Origin: Streptomyces sp. NBRC 109706
GTDB taxonomy: Bacteria > Actinomycetota > Actinomycetes > Streptomycetales > Streptomycetaceae
Reading direction: 5' to 3'
NCBI RefSeq assembly: GCF_000974485.1
Contig: NZ_BBOM01000005.1
Location: 124,001-188,000, forward strand
DNA length: 64,000 nucleotides
The notes below the pieces were generated by a model that did not search any database, was not told where the DNA came from, and saw nothing but the letters and a program-made list of their open reading frames with translations. Positions 43,402 to 52,714 of the stretch are shown here, in pieces. The translations under genes were made by a program, and so were the position numbers. The stretch's first letter is position 1. Each line of letters opens with the position of its first letter.

Positions 43402-44271
43402 ATGACTCAAACAGAAATCAGGACAACGCCAATGGATCGAGAGCACCAGGAGAACCCGTCGCCCACGGGCGGTCAGTCCGAGCCGGAGGCGGCGGAACGG
43501 GCTGGTCACCACAACGCGACCGTGGCGACCCCCGGGGCTCAGCGGCGTGTCCTGGTTGTCGAGGATGACCCCACCATCGTCGAGGCCATCGCCGCCCGGC
43601 TGCGTGCCGAGGGCTTCCTGGTGCAGACCGCGGCCGACGGCCCGGCCGCCGTGGAGACCGCCAGCGCCTGGCATCCCGACCTGCTCATCCTCGATGTGAT
43701 GTTGCCGGGCTTCGACGGCCTTGAGGTGTGCCGCCGGGTCCAGTCACAACGCCCGGTGCCGGTCCTGATGTTGACCGCGCGGGACGACGAGACCGACATG
43801 CTGGTGGGCCTCGGCGTGGGCGCCGACGACTACATGACCAAGCCGTTCTCCATGCGCGAGCTGGTCGCCCGCTCGCATGTGCTGCTCCGCAGGATCGAAC
43901 GGGCCGCCGTCGCGGCCACCACGCCGCGCCCCGGCAGTGTGCGGCTCGGTGACCTGGAGATCGACAGGACCCAGCGCCGGGTGCGGGCCGCCGGCAAGGA
44001 CATCCACCTCACCCCCACCGAGTTCGACCTGCTGATGTGCCTCGCCCGCTCGCCCCGCGCGGTGCTCACCAGGGAGCAGTTGCTGGCCGAGGTCTGGGAC
44101 TGGGCCGACGCCTCGGGCACCAGAACGGTGGACAGCCATGTGAAGGCGCTGCGGCGGAAGATCGGCGCCGAGCGGATCAGGACCGTGCACGGAGTGGGTT
44201 ACGCCCTGGAGACACCGCCCGGGTTCGCCGGGGAGAACGGCGCCGCGGGCCAGGCCGCCGCCGAGGGCTGA
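43402..44271 (+). CDS. OmpR-family response regulator
   Basis: A 289-residue response regulator. The 48-residue N-terminal extension is polar. The receiver domain has VLVVEDDPTIVEAI, the phospho-acceptor Asp in DLLILDVMLPGFDG, and the Lys in GADDYMTKPFSMREL. The winged helix is HLTPTEFDLLMCLARSPRAVLTREQLLAEVWD. It is 7 bp from the kinase gene. The pair sits directly upstream of the 2-oxoglutarate dehydrogenase gene, an order I recall from S. coelicolor (SCO5281-SCO5283). Confidence 0.95.
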   Translation: MTQTEIRTTPMDREHQENPSPTGGQSEPEAAERAGHHNATVATPGAQRRVLVVEDDPTIVEAIAARLRAEGFLVQTAADGPAAVETASAWHPDLLILDVMLPGFDGLEVCRRVQSQRPVPVLMLTARDDETDMLVGLGVGADDYMTKPFSMRELVARSHVLLRRIERAAVAATTPRPGSVRLGDLEIDRTQRRVRAAGKDIHLTPTEFDLLMCLARSPRAVLTREQLLAEVWDWADASGTRTVDSHVKALRRKIGAERIRTVHGVGYALETPPGFAGENGAAGQAAAEG

Positions 44272-44278
44272 TCGGCAG

Positions 44279-45364
44279 GTGCTTCGGGAGTCGACCGCGC
44301 GGCGCTACGGCCACACGTTGTGGCGGGTGCTGCGCCCCCTCGACCCGTTCCGCTCGGTGAAGGCGGCGCTCGGTTGGTTGGTGATCATCTCCGTCGGGAT
44401 CACCACGGTCCTGCTGCTGCTCGCCTACCGTTCCGATATCGGCCTCCAGGTGATCGCCATCATCGCGATCATCGCCTCGTTGCTGGTCACGCAGTTCGTG
44501 GCGCAGGGTCTCGCCTCCCCCGTGCTGGAGATGACGTCGGCGGCGCGGGCGATGGCGCGTGGCCACTACGGGCGCCGGGTGGGGGTCACCCGCCGGGACG
44601 AGCTGGGCGATCTCGCGCACGCGTTCAACCGGATGGCCGCCGATCTCCAGGCCGCCGACCGGCAGCGCAAGGAGCTGGTGGCGAACGTCTCGCACGAGCT
44701 GCGCACCCCGATCGCGGGGCTGCGCGCGGTGCTGGAGAACGTGGTGGACGGGGTCTCCGACGCCGATCCGGAGACCATGTCCACGGCGCTGCGGCAGACC
44801 GAACGGCTCGGCCGGCTGGTGGAGCAGCTGCTGGACCTGTCGCGGCTGGAGAACGGCGTGGTGCCGCTCCAGTCGCGTGACTTCCGCGTCGAGTCCTATC
44901 TGAGCACCGTGCTGGGCGACGCCAAGATGGCGTTCGGGCGCGGCCATGCCAGGACGGACGTCAAGCTGCGGCTGGACGTGGTGCCGGGCGGGCTGCGGGC
45001 CACGGCCGATCCGGAGCGTCTTGACCAGGTGGTCACCAATCTGGTGGACAACGCGGTCAAGCACAGTCCGCGCAACGGCCTGGTCACCGTGGTGGCCCGG
45101 CCGGGTCAGGCGCCGGGCGGCCTGGTGATCGAGGTGCGGGACGAGGGTCCCGGTATCCCCCAGGAACAGCGGGAGCTGGTCTTCGAACGCTTCGGCCGGG
45201 GCACCATCGACGGCGTCCAGGCCCGTGACGGGGGCACCGGGCTCGGCCTGGCGATCGCCCGCTGGGCGGTCGATCTGCACGGTGGAACGATCGGCGTCGC
45301 CGAGTCCAGAAGGGGCTGCCGCATTCGGATCACCCTGCCGGGTAACGCACAGGCAAATAGTTGA
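44279..45364 (+). CDS. HAMP-type sensor histidine kinase
   Basis: A 361-residue membrane kinase from GTG 44279, preceded by GGCAG. Two helices near the N-terminus (LGWLVIISVGITTVLLLLAY; LQVIAIIAIIASLLVTQFVA) have almost no extracellular loop, so it probably senses a membrane or internal signal. Then come HAMP, the H-box LVANVSHELRTPIAGL, and the ATPase domain with NLVDNAVKHS, VRDEGPGIP and GTGLGLAIARWAV. It pairs with the upstream response regulator. Confidence 0.95.
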   Translation: MLRESTARRYGHTLWRVLRPLDPFRSVKAALGWLVIISVGITTVLLLLAYRSDIGLQVIAIIAIIASLLVTQFVAQGLASPVLEMTSAARAMARGHYGRRVGVTRRDELGDLAHAFNRMAADLQAADRQRKELVANVSHELRTPIAGLRAVLENVVDGVSDADPETMSTALRQTERLGRLVEQLLDLSRLENGVVPLQSRDFRVESYLSTVLGDAKMAFGRGHARTDVKLRLDVVPGGLRATADPERLDQVVTNLVDNAVKHSPRNGLVTVVARPGQAPGGLVIEVRDEGPGIPQEQRELVFERFGRGTIDGVQARDGGTGLGLAIARWAVDLHGGTIGVAESRRGCRIRITLPGNAQANS

Positions 45365-45430
45365 CGTAGGGTCGCGGCTACGCCCCTGTTGGGCGCTCGT
45401 TGACCTCGGGCGTCCCGGGGCGTGGTCAAC

Positions 45431-45450
45431 CGCGCGCGAAGGGGCGCGCG
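45431..45450 (+). terminator. Terminator of the two-component operon
   Basis: CGCGCGC (45431-45437) and GCGCGCG (45444-45450) form a 7-bp GC stem with loop gaaggg, 66 bp after the kinase stop. Confidence 0.55.
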
Positions 45451-45582
45451 CCCCACCGGCAGGCATCGCCGCAGCTGAACGTGGGGGTGCTCGCGGTCAC
45501 GTTCGACCGCAATCAGGTCGTTGTCATTTTGTTGCCAGTTCACACCGAACTTGATGCAATTCCCGCCTCTTCCTGCCCTGAA

Positions 45583-45598
45583 ACACGGACTTCCGTGT
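45583..45598. promoter_or_regulatory. Dyad ACACGGA-CT-TCCGTGT upstream of kgd
   Basis: Two perfect 7-bp arms flank a 2-bp centre, about 110 bp before the kgd start. A dyad this tight is more likely a protein-binding site than a terminator. The regulator is unknown; the adjacent response regulator is one candidate. Confidence 0.4.
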
Positions 45599-45706
45599 GG
45601 TGTAGGCCACGTATGGCGGGTGCGGACTGCGCCGGGGGCGCCCAGGGGCGTAGCCTTGATTTCCGCTGTCCATGACCTTGCGAAGCGGAAGAGGGCGGTT
45701 GCCGCC

Positions 45707-48700
45707 GTGTCGCCACAGTCCCCGAACACCTCAAGCGTTGACTCCGACCAAGAAGCGCAGAAGAACTCTGCCGCCGGTTTCGGAGCCAACGAATGGCTTG
45801 TTGACGAGATCTATCAGCAGTACCTCCAGGACCCGAACTCGGTAGACCGGGCCTGGTGGGACTTCTTCGCCGACTACCAGCCGGGAGGCGACTCGGCCCA
45901 GACCAAGCCGGCCGCCGACGGGCAGGCCGCCGCCGAGGCGCGGCCGAGCGCGCCCAGCGCGGCGCCCGCCCGGCCGGCCGCCCCGGCGCCGAGCCAGGCC
46001 GCGCCGGCCAAGGCTCCGGCGCCCGCGGCCGCGCCGCCGAAGGCGCAGCCCGCCAAGGCGGAGGCGCCCAAGGCCGAGGCACCCAAGGCCAAGGCCGCCG
46101 CCCCCGGGGCGGAGGCCAAGGAGGAGCCGGCCGGCCCCGAGCTGGTGACGCTGCGCGGCCCGGCCGCCGCCGTCGTCAAGAACATGAACGCCTCCCGGGA
46201 CGTCCCCACCGCCACGTCGGTGCGCGCGGTCCCGGTGAAGCTGCTCTTCGACAACCGCGTCGTGATCAACAACCACCTCAAGCGGGCCAGGGGCGGGAAG
46301 GTCTCCTTCACCCACCTCATCGGCTACGCGATGGTGCAGGCGTTGAAGGCGATGCCGGCGATGAACCACTCGTTCGTCGAGAAGGACGGCAAGCCCACGC
46401 TGGTCAAGCCGGAGCACGTCAAGCTCGGCCTGGCCATCGACCTGGTGACGAAGAGCGGCGACCGCCAGCTGGTGGTGGCCGGCATCGAGAAGGCCGAGAC
46501 GCTTTCCTTCTTCGAGTTCTGGCAGGCGTACGAGGACATCGTCCGCCGCGCCCGCACCGGCAAGCTGACGATGGCGGACTTCTCCGGCGTCACCGCCTCG
46601 CTGACCAACCCGGGCGGGATCGGCACGGTGCACTCGGTGCCCCGTCTGATGCCGAACCAGAGCGTCATCCTGGGCGTCGGCGCCATGGAGTACCCGGCGG
46701 AGTTCCAGGGCACCTCGCAGGTGACGCTGAACCGCCTGGGCATCTCCAAGGTCATGACGCTGACCAGCACCTACGACCACCGGGTGATCCAGGGTGCGGC
46801 GTCGGGCGAGTTCCTGCGGCAGATCAGCCAGCTGCTGCTGGGCGAGCACGACTTCTACGACGACATCTTCGCCGCGCTGCGCATCCCCTACGAGCCCATC
46901 CGCTGGCACCGGGACATCGACGTCAACCACGACGACGAGGTCACCAAGGCGGCCCGGGTCTTCGACCTGATCCACTCCTACCGGGTGCGCGGCCATCTGA
47001 TGGCCGACACGGACCCGCTGGAGTACAAGCAGCGCCGCCACCCCGACCTGGACATCACGGAGCACGGGCTCACCCTGTGGGATCTGGAGCGGGAGTTCGC
47101 GGTCGGCGGCTTCGCCGGCAAGTCGATGCTCACGCTGCGGGACATCCTGGGCGTGCTGCGGGACTCGTACTGCCGCACCACCGGCATCGAGTACATGCAC
47201 ATCCAGGACCCCAAGGAGCGCACCTGGATCCAGGACCGCGTGGAGCGCCCGCACACGGCGCCCGAGCGCGAGGAGCAGCTGCGCATCCTGCGCCGGCTGA
47301 ACGCCTCGGAGGCGTTCGAGACGTTCCTGCAGACCAAGTACGTGGGCCAGAAGCGGTTCTCGCTGGAGGGCGGGGAAACGGTTATCCCGCTGCTGGACAC
47401 GGTGCTGGACGAGGCCGCCGCCGACAAGCTGGACGAGGCCGTCATCGGCATGGCGCACCGTGGCCGGCTCAATGTGCTGGCCAACGTGGTGGGCAAGTCC
47501 TACGCGCAGATCTTCCGCGAGTTCGAGGGCAACCTCGACCCCAAGTCGATGCACGGCTCGGGCGATGTGAAGTACCACCTGGGCACCGAGGGCACGTTCA
47601 CCGGCCTTTCGGGTGAGCAGATCAAGGTCTCGCTGACGGCCAACCCCTCCCATCTGGAGGCCGTCGACCCGGTGGTCGAGGGTGTCGCCAGGGCCAAGCA
47701 GGACATCATCGGCCGGGGCGGCAAGGACTTCACGGTGCTGCCGATCCTGCTGCACGGTGACGCGGCCTTCGCCGGCCAGGGTGTGGTCGCCGAGACGCTC
47801 AACATGTCGCAGCTGCGCGGCTACCGCACGGGCGGCACCATCCACATCGTGATCAACAACCAGGTGGGCTACACCGCGACGGCCGCCGCCGCCAGGTCCT
47901 CCACCTACTGCACCGATGTGGCCCGGATGATCGAGGCCCCGATCTTCCACGTCAACGGGGACGACCCGGAGGCGGTGTGCCGGGTCGCCAGGCTGGCCTT
48001 CGAGTACCGGCAGGCGTTCAACAAGGACGTCGTGATCGACCTCGTCTGCTACCGCCGCCGTGGCCACAACGAGACGGACAACCCGTCCTTCACCCAGCCG
48101 CTGATGTACGACCTGATCGACAAGAAGCGCTCGGTGCGCAAGCTGTACACCGAATCGCTGATCGGCCGGGGCGACATCACGCTGGAGGAGGCCGAGCAGG
48201 CGCTGCAGGACTTCCAGGGCCAGTTGGAGAAGGTCTTCAAGGAGGTCAGGGACGCCACGGTCACCCCGGCCCCCGCCGAGGTCCAGCTGCCGCGCCCCGA
48301 CTTCCCCGTCACGGTGGAGACGGGTGTCTCCGGCGAGGTGGTCAAGCGGATCGCCGAGTCGCAGGTCAACATCCCCGAGCGGATCACCGTGCACCCCAGG
48401 CTGCTTCCGCAGCTGCAGCGGCGCGCGGCGATGGTCGAGGAGGGCACCATCGACTGGGCGATGGGCGAGCTGCTGGCCGTCGGTTCCCTGTTGATGGAGG
48501 GCACCCCGGTCCGGCTGGCCGGCCAGGACTCCAGGCGCGGCACCTTCGGCCAGCGCCACTCGGTGCTGATCGACCGCAAGACCGGCGAGGACTACACCCC
48601 GCTGCTCTATCTGTCGAACGACCAGGCCCGGTTCAACGTCTACGACTCGCTGCTGAGCGAGTACGCGGCGATGGGCTTCGAGTACGGCTACTCGCTGGCC

Positions 48701-49474
48701 AGGCCCGAGGCGCTGGTCATGTGGGAGGCGCAGTTCGGCGACTTCGCCAACGGCGCGGCCACGGTGATCGACGAGTTCATCTCCTCGGCCGAGCAGAAGT
48801 GGGGCCAGACGTCCGGCGTCACGCTGCTGCTGCCGCACGGCTACGAGGGCCAGGGGCCCGACCACTCCTCGGCCAGGATCGAGCGTTTCCTCGCGCTGTG
48901 CGCGCAGAACAACATGACGGTCGCGGCGCCGACCCTGCCGTCGAACTACTTCCATCTGCTGCGCTGGCAGGTGCACAACCCGCACCACAAGCCGCTGGTG
49001 GTCTTCACCCCGAAGTCGATGCTGCGGCTGAAGGCGGCCTCGTCGCGGGCCGAGGAGTTCACCTCCGGCGGGTTCCGGCCGCTGATCGGGGACGCGGACG
49101 CCGATCCGCAGCAGGTGCGCAAGGTGGTGCTGAGCAGCGGAAAGGTCTACTACGACCTCGCGGCCGAGCGGGAGAAGCGCGGCGCCAACGAGGTGGCGCT
49201 GGTGCGTCTCGAACGGCTCTACCCGCTGCCCAGCGACGAGCTGCGCGCCGAGCTCGCCAGGTTCCCGGGCGCCGAGCGGGTCGTCTGGGCCCAGGAGGAG
49301 CCGGCCAACCAGGGTGCCTGGCCGTTTGTTGCGCTCAACCTGCCGCAAGCGGTGGAGATCCCGGGCCGGCTGACCCCGGTCACCCGCCCCGCGTCCTCCT
49401 CGCCGGCCGTCGGCTCGGCGAAGCGGCACCAGGCGGAGCAGCAGGCCCTGTTGGACGAGGTGTTCGACCTCTGA
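45707..49474 (+). CDS. kgd: Multifunctional 2-oxoglutarate decarboxylase/dehydrogenase (E1-E2 fusion)
   Basis: A 1255-residue TCA-cycle enzyme that decarboxylates 2-oxoglutarate on thiamine diphosphate and, through its fused acyltransferase domain, works with E1p/lipoamide partners to form succinyl-CoA. GTG 45707 starts [10 protein letters not shown], followed by the conserved [29 protein letters not shown]. An Ala/Pro/Lys-rich linker (about 65-145) leads to the E2 catalytic domain with [19 protein letters not shown] (catalytic His near residue 356). The E1 part has [60 protein letters not shown] and [15 protein letters not shown]. The size and order match the Mycobacterium and Corynebacterium KGD/OdhA enzymes. 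Confidence 0.97.
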   Translation: MSPQSPNTSSVDSDQEAQKNSAAGFGANEWLVDEIYQQYLQDPNSVDRAWWDFFADYQPGGDSAQTKPAADGQAAAEARPSAPSAAPARPAAPAPSQAAPAKAPAPAAAPPKAQPAKAEAPKAEAPKAKAAAPGAEAKEEPAGPELVTLRGPAAAVVKNMNASRDVPTATSVRAVPVKLLFDNRVVINNHLKRARGGKVSFTHLIGYAMVQALKAMPAMNHSFVEKDGKPTLVKPEHVKLGLAIDLVTKSGDRQLVVAGIEKAETLSFFEFWQAYEDIVRRARTGKLTMADFSGVTASLTNPGGIGTVHSVPRLMPNQSVILGVGAMEYPAEFQGTSQVTLNRLGISKVMTLTSTYDHRVIQGAASGEFLRQISQLLLGEHDFYDDIFAALRIPYEPIRWHRDIDVNHDDEVTKAARVFDLIHSYRVRGHLMADTDPLEYKQRRHPDLDITEHGLTLWDLEREFAVGGFAGKSMLTLRDILGVLRDSYCRTTGIEYMHIQDPKERTWIQDRVERPHTAPEREEQLRILRRLNASEAFETFLQTKYVGQKRFSLEGGETVIPLLDTVLDEAAADKLDEAVIGMAHRGRLNVLANVVGKSYAQIFREFEGNLDPKSMHGSGDVKYHLGTEGTFTGLSGEQIKVSLTANPSHLEAVDPVVEGVARAKQDIIGRGGKDFTVLPILLHGDAAFAGQGVVAETLNMSQLRGYRTGGTIHIVINNQVGYTATAAAARSSTYCTDVARMIEAPIFHVNGDDPEAVCRVARLAFEYRQAFNKDVVIDLVCYRRRGHNETDNPSFTQPLMYDLIDKKRSVRKLYTESLIGRGDITLEEAEQALQDFQGQLEKVFKEVRDATVTPAPAEVQLPRPDFPVTVETGVSGEVVKRIAESQVNIPERITVHPRLLPQLQRRAAMVEEGTIDWAMGELLAVGSLLMEGTPVRLAGQDSRRGTFGQRHSVLIDRKTGEDYTPLLYLSNDQARFNVYDSLLSEYAAMGFEYGYSLARPEALVMWEAQFGDFANGAATVIDEFISSAEQKWGQTSGVTLLLPHGYEGQGPDHSSARIERFLALCAQNNMTVAAPTLPSNYFHLLRWQVHNPHHKPLVVFTPKSMLRLKAASSRAEEFTSGGFRPLIGDADADPQQVRKVVLSSGKVYYDLAAEREKRGANEVALVRLERLYPLPSDELRAELARFPGAERVVWAQEEPANQGAWPFVALNLPQAVEIPGRLTPVTRPASSSPAVGSAKRHQAEQQALLDEVFDL

Positions 49475-49490
49475 CGGGCTGAGGCACATC

Positions 49491-49528
49491 GGGAAGGGGG
49501 GCCACCGGCTGCGGTGGCCCCCCTTCCC
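49491..49528. terminator. Very strong bidirectional terminator, kgd / FxS locus
   Basis: GGGAAGGGGGGCCACCG (49491-49507) and CGGTGGCCCCCCTTCCC (49512-49528) form a perfect 17-bp stem with loop GCTG between the convergent kgd and TIR/TPR genes. Confidence 0.9.
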
Positions 49529-49578
49529 GTTGCCGGACGCGGCGCGTCAGCCTCCGGGCGCGTCAACTCCCCGGCGTG

Positions 49579-52500
49579 TCAGGTGAGCAGCGGCTCGAAG
49601 TCCCAGTACGGGCGCACCCGGGCGCGCGCGCTGACGGTGTGCTCGTGCTGGGTGCCCAGGGTGGCGATCAGCCCGGAAAGCGCCTCGCCCTCCGCCCGGT
49701 CCGCCTCCGAGCGCTGCCTGAGGTTCCGCAGATCGGTGGCGTGCGCGACCTTGGCGGAGAGGGCCAGGGGATGCTGGGGGCCGAGGAAGCGGTCGGCCCT
49801 GCGCACCGTGTCGCGGCTCAGCTGGGCCGCGCTCTCCACATCGCCCTCCAGGTTGCGGTCCGCGCTGAGGTTGAGCGCGAGACCCAACGTCCAGGGGTGG
49901 TCAGGGCCCAGTGCCTCCGTCATCCGGGTCAGGCAGGCCTCGTTGATGGCCCGCGCCTCCTCCCGCTCGCCGGCCGCGCGCAGCAACAGGGCATGGTTGC
50001 CGGTGGTGCCGATGGTGTACGGATGGTGTGGGCCCAGCGCCTCGCGGTAGCGCTGCATGGCGCGTTCGCCGATGTCCCGGGCCAGATCCAGTTGGCCATA
50101 GGCGCGCAGCGCGAAGGAATAGCAGGCGGCGATGCGTTGGGTGAGCGGGCCGCGATCCCCCAGGACGCGCTCGGCGCGCTCCAGCAGGGCGGCCAGCCGC
50201 GCGTTGGCGGCCGTCCGGTCGCCGGAACGCAGCACGCAGAGCGCCAGGTTGAGCTCGCTCTGGAGGGTCTGGGGGTGGTCGGCCCCCAACACCGTGTGGT
50301 GTACCTCCACGTTCTGTTCCTGGACGGACTGGGCCTCGGAGTAGCGGCCCAGCAGGCGCAGGTCCGTCGCATAGGCGACCTCGGAGGAGAGGGAGGCGGT
50401 GTTGCGCGCGCGCAACAGCTCCCTGCGTGCCCTGAGGGTGTGCCGGTCCTCGGTGAGCGCGTCCTGGTAACGGCCGAGCAGCCGCAGGGTGACGGCCAGG
50501 TTGTTGCGGGCGTTGAGGGTGCGGAAGTCCTCGTCGCCGATGAGCCGCCGGCAGCCGGCGAGCACCCGTTCGGTGGCCTCAAGGGCCTCGGCATAGCGGC
50601 CGAGGCCGCGCAGATCGGCGCCAAGCCCCTCCACCACCCGCAGCACCTCAAGCTCCTGGGGGTTTTCCTCGGCCTCAAGCCGGGCCAGCAGCCCGCGGTT
50701 GATCCGCTCGGTGCGGGCGTACTCGCCGGTGGCGCGGAGCAGCGTGGCGTGCAGCGAGGCCAGGCCGGCCATCAGCGCGTGCTCCTCGCCGAACACCACG
50801 CGCCAGGCGCGTTCGGTGCGTTCGACGAGCTGGATGCCCGCCGCGTACTCGCCGGCGAGGTAGAGGTAGTGCAGGCAGTGGTGGATCAGCCGGTGCATCG
50901 AGTTGTGCCGGCTGCGCAACGCGCCGGACGCGTCCAGATGCGGCACGATGCGGGCGAACCTGGCCCAGGTGCGGGTGTCGGTGGGAACCTCGGGGTTGGC
51001 CGCGGAGAGCCCTCGGCGCACGGCGCGGGAGAACAGCTCCCGATCCGCCTCCGACATCCCGGACCGCACCGTCTGGTGGACCATGCGGTGCAGATGGATG
51101 GTGCCGGACGCCTCGGGGTCGTTCTCGTCGTTGGGCGGGTCCCACTGGATCACCGAGTACTGCACCAGCTTGTTGATCGCGGTGTTCCAGCGCAGCGGAT
51201 CGGACATCAACCCGGTGAGCTGCTCCGGCAGATGCTCGGGCGGGATGCCCCGCAGCAGTTGCACGGGGACCGCGCCGGGCGCGAAGAAGCCGCAGAGCCG
51301 CAGCAGTTCGACGGCCTCGGGCACCGTCTCCCGCAACCGGTTGAGCAGGATGGAGAAGGCCATCGGGTAGGAGGTGTCGAAGTCGACGGCGACCCGCAGG
51401 CCGACCTCGATGTCCTCGTCGTCGCGGAGGAGTTCGACATACTCGGCGACCGTCATCGTGGAGTCGTTGAGCCAGCCGGCCGTCTGGTCGAGCGCCAGCG
51501 GGAGGTCGCCCAGCGCCTCGGCCAGCACATCGGCGTCCGCCGAGCCGATCCGGGGAGCGCGGCGGCGGACGAAGGCCACCGACTCCTCGCGCTCGTAGAC
51601 CGGGACGGACAGCAGATCGGTGTTGTAGGCGGCCCATTCGCGGTTCTGCGAGGTGATCAGCACATGGCCGGGGCCGGACGGCAGCAGATCGGCGATGGTG
51701 CCCGGCTGGTCGGCGCCGTCCAGCACCACCAGCCAGCGGCCGTGCGGCTGGCCCCGGCGCAGCGCGTCGCCGACCGCGCGCAGCCGCTCGCCGTACTCGG
51801 GACCGGTGTTGAGCTTGAGGGCGGGCGCCAGCTCGGCCAACCGCTGGCGCAGCGTGCCGCGTTGGTCGGCCGGCACCCACCAGACGAGATCGTAGGAGGA
51901 GGCGAACCGGTGCGCGTACTCGGCGGCGACCTGGGTCTTGCCGACGCCGGAGAGGCCGTGCAGGGTGACCACGCCGGCGCCCGGCTCGGCGCTTCCCAGC
52001 CGGTCGTGGATCTCCTGGAGGGCGCGCTCCCGGCCGGTGAACCGGGTGTTGCGGCGCGGCACCCCGCCCCAGACGCGGGGCAGATCCATGGGGAAACGCG
52101 GCCGGTGCGCGCCGCCGAGGGTGTCGAACGCGGGATCGCGGTCCCGGACGCCGCCGAAGAGGTGGATCAGCCGGCGCTCGGCCTCCCGGGCGCCGAGGCC
52201 CCACAGCTCCGTGGTGCCGCCGAACGCGGCCGAGGCGGTGGGCACCGGGCTGGTCGAGACGGAAATGGCGGCGAACCGGCGGGTGTTGGGGGCGACAACC
52301 GCGCGCAGCGCCTCGTTCCACTCCTGGTCGGTGCGCGGGCCGAGCTTGAAGTACCAGTCGCTCAGGATCACCAGGATCCGGCCCTCGACGAGCAGCAGAT
52401 CGCGCAGCGCCTCGTCCAGCGGGGTCTCGATCGGCGGATCCCAGCGCTGGAACGCGACCTGCCAGCCGTAGCGCTCCAGCCGGTCCGCGATCCACACCGC

Positions 52501-52584
52501 CCAGGGCCTGTTGTACCCGGCGAAGCTGATGGTGATCCGGTCGCCCTCGGCGGCCGGAACCACGGCATGAGCCGAACCCTGCAC
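49579..52584 (-). CDS. fxsT: TIR-like / NB-ARC / TPR protein of an FxS-type system
   Basis: A 1001-residue STAND protein. GTG 52584 has GGGAGGGG 4 nt upstream. Residues 15-150 are TIR-like (ITISFAGYNRPWAVWIADRLERYGW, ILVILSDWYFK, WNEALRAVV). An NB-ARC NTPase follows: RFTGRERALQEIHDRL, Walker A GLSGVGKT (210-217), VVLDGADQ (Walker B), VLITSQNREW and ALGDLPLALDQTAGWL. About twelve TPR-like repeats fill residues 560-985 (DALTEDRHTLRARRELLRARN; NLALCVLRSGDRTAANARL). This matches the tetratricopeptide protein of FxSxx-COOH peptide systems. The C-terminus RVRPYWDFEPLLT resembles the tail of the small peptide encoded upstream. It is the last gene of the minus-strand locus, 130 bp after the HExxH gene. 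Confidence 0.85.
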   Translation of the reverse strand: MQGSAHAVVPAAEGDRITISFAGYNRPWAVWIADRLERYGWQVAFQRWDPPIETPLDEALRDLLLVEGRILVILSDWYFKLGPRTDQEWNEALRAVVAPNTRRFAAISVSTSPVPTASAAFGGTTELWGLGAREAERRLIHLFGGVRDRDPAFDTLGGAHRPRFPMDLPRVWGGVPRRNTRFTGRERALQEIHDRLGSAEPGAGVVTLHGLSGVGKTQVAAEYAHRFASSYDLVWWVPADQRGTLRQRLAELAPALKLNTGPEYGERLRAVGDALRRGQPHGRWLVVLDGADQPGTIADLLPSGPGHVLITSQNREWAAYNTDLLSVPVYEREESVAFVRRRAPRIGSADADVLAEALGDLPLALDQTAGWLNDSTMTVAEYVELLRDDEDIEVGLRVAVDFDTSYPMAFSILLNRLRETVPEAVELLRLCGFFAPGAVPVQLLRGIPPEHLPEQLTGLMSDPLRWNTAINKLVQYSVIQWDPPNDENDPEASGTIHLHRMVHQTVRSGMSEADRELFSRAVRRGLSAANPEVPTDTRTWARFARIVPHLDASGALRSRHNSMHRLIHHCLHYLYLAGEYAAGIQLVERTERAWRVVFGEEHALMAGLASLHATLLRATGEYARTERINRGLLARLEAEENPQELEVLRVVEGLGADLRGLGRYAEALEATERVLAGCRRLIGDEDFRTLNARNNLAVTLRLLGRYQDALTEDRHTLRARRELLRARNTASLSSEVAYATDLRLLGRYSEAQSVQEQNVEVHHTVLGADHPQTLQSELNLALCVLRSGDRTAANARLAALLERAERVLGDRGPLTQRIAACYSFALRAYGQLDLARDIGERAMQRYREALGPHHPYTIGTTGNHALLLRAAGEREEARAINEACLTRMTEALGPDHPWTLGLALNLSADRNLEGDVESAAQLSRDTVRRADRFLGPQHPLALSAKVAHATDLRNLRQRSEADRAEGEALSGLIATLGTQHEHTVSARARVRPYWDFEPLLT

Positions 52585-52714
52585 GAAGCCCCTCCCTCAG
52601 CGGCCACGCGACCGACTTCGTCGACCGCGGCGACGATCGGCGTCCACCGCTCGATCCGGAGCGGAGCCGACGAACCGTCAGCGACCGCCTTGGGAAACAT
52701 ACACCTCGGCTCCC

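Larger units (their letters stand above)
45365..45706. other. Regulatory gap upstream of kgd
   Basis: This 342-bp gap holds no gene. It starts with GTTGACC/GGTCAAC inverted arms (about 45399 and 45423) and the terminator listed next. A 16-bp dyad lies at 45583. A TAGCCT box near 45651 is a possible -10 for kgd. The long leader suggests regulated transcription of this TCA-cycle gene. Confidence 0.5.
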
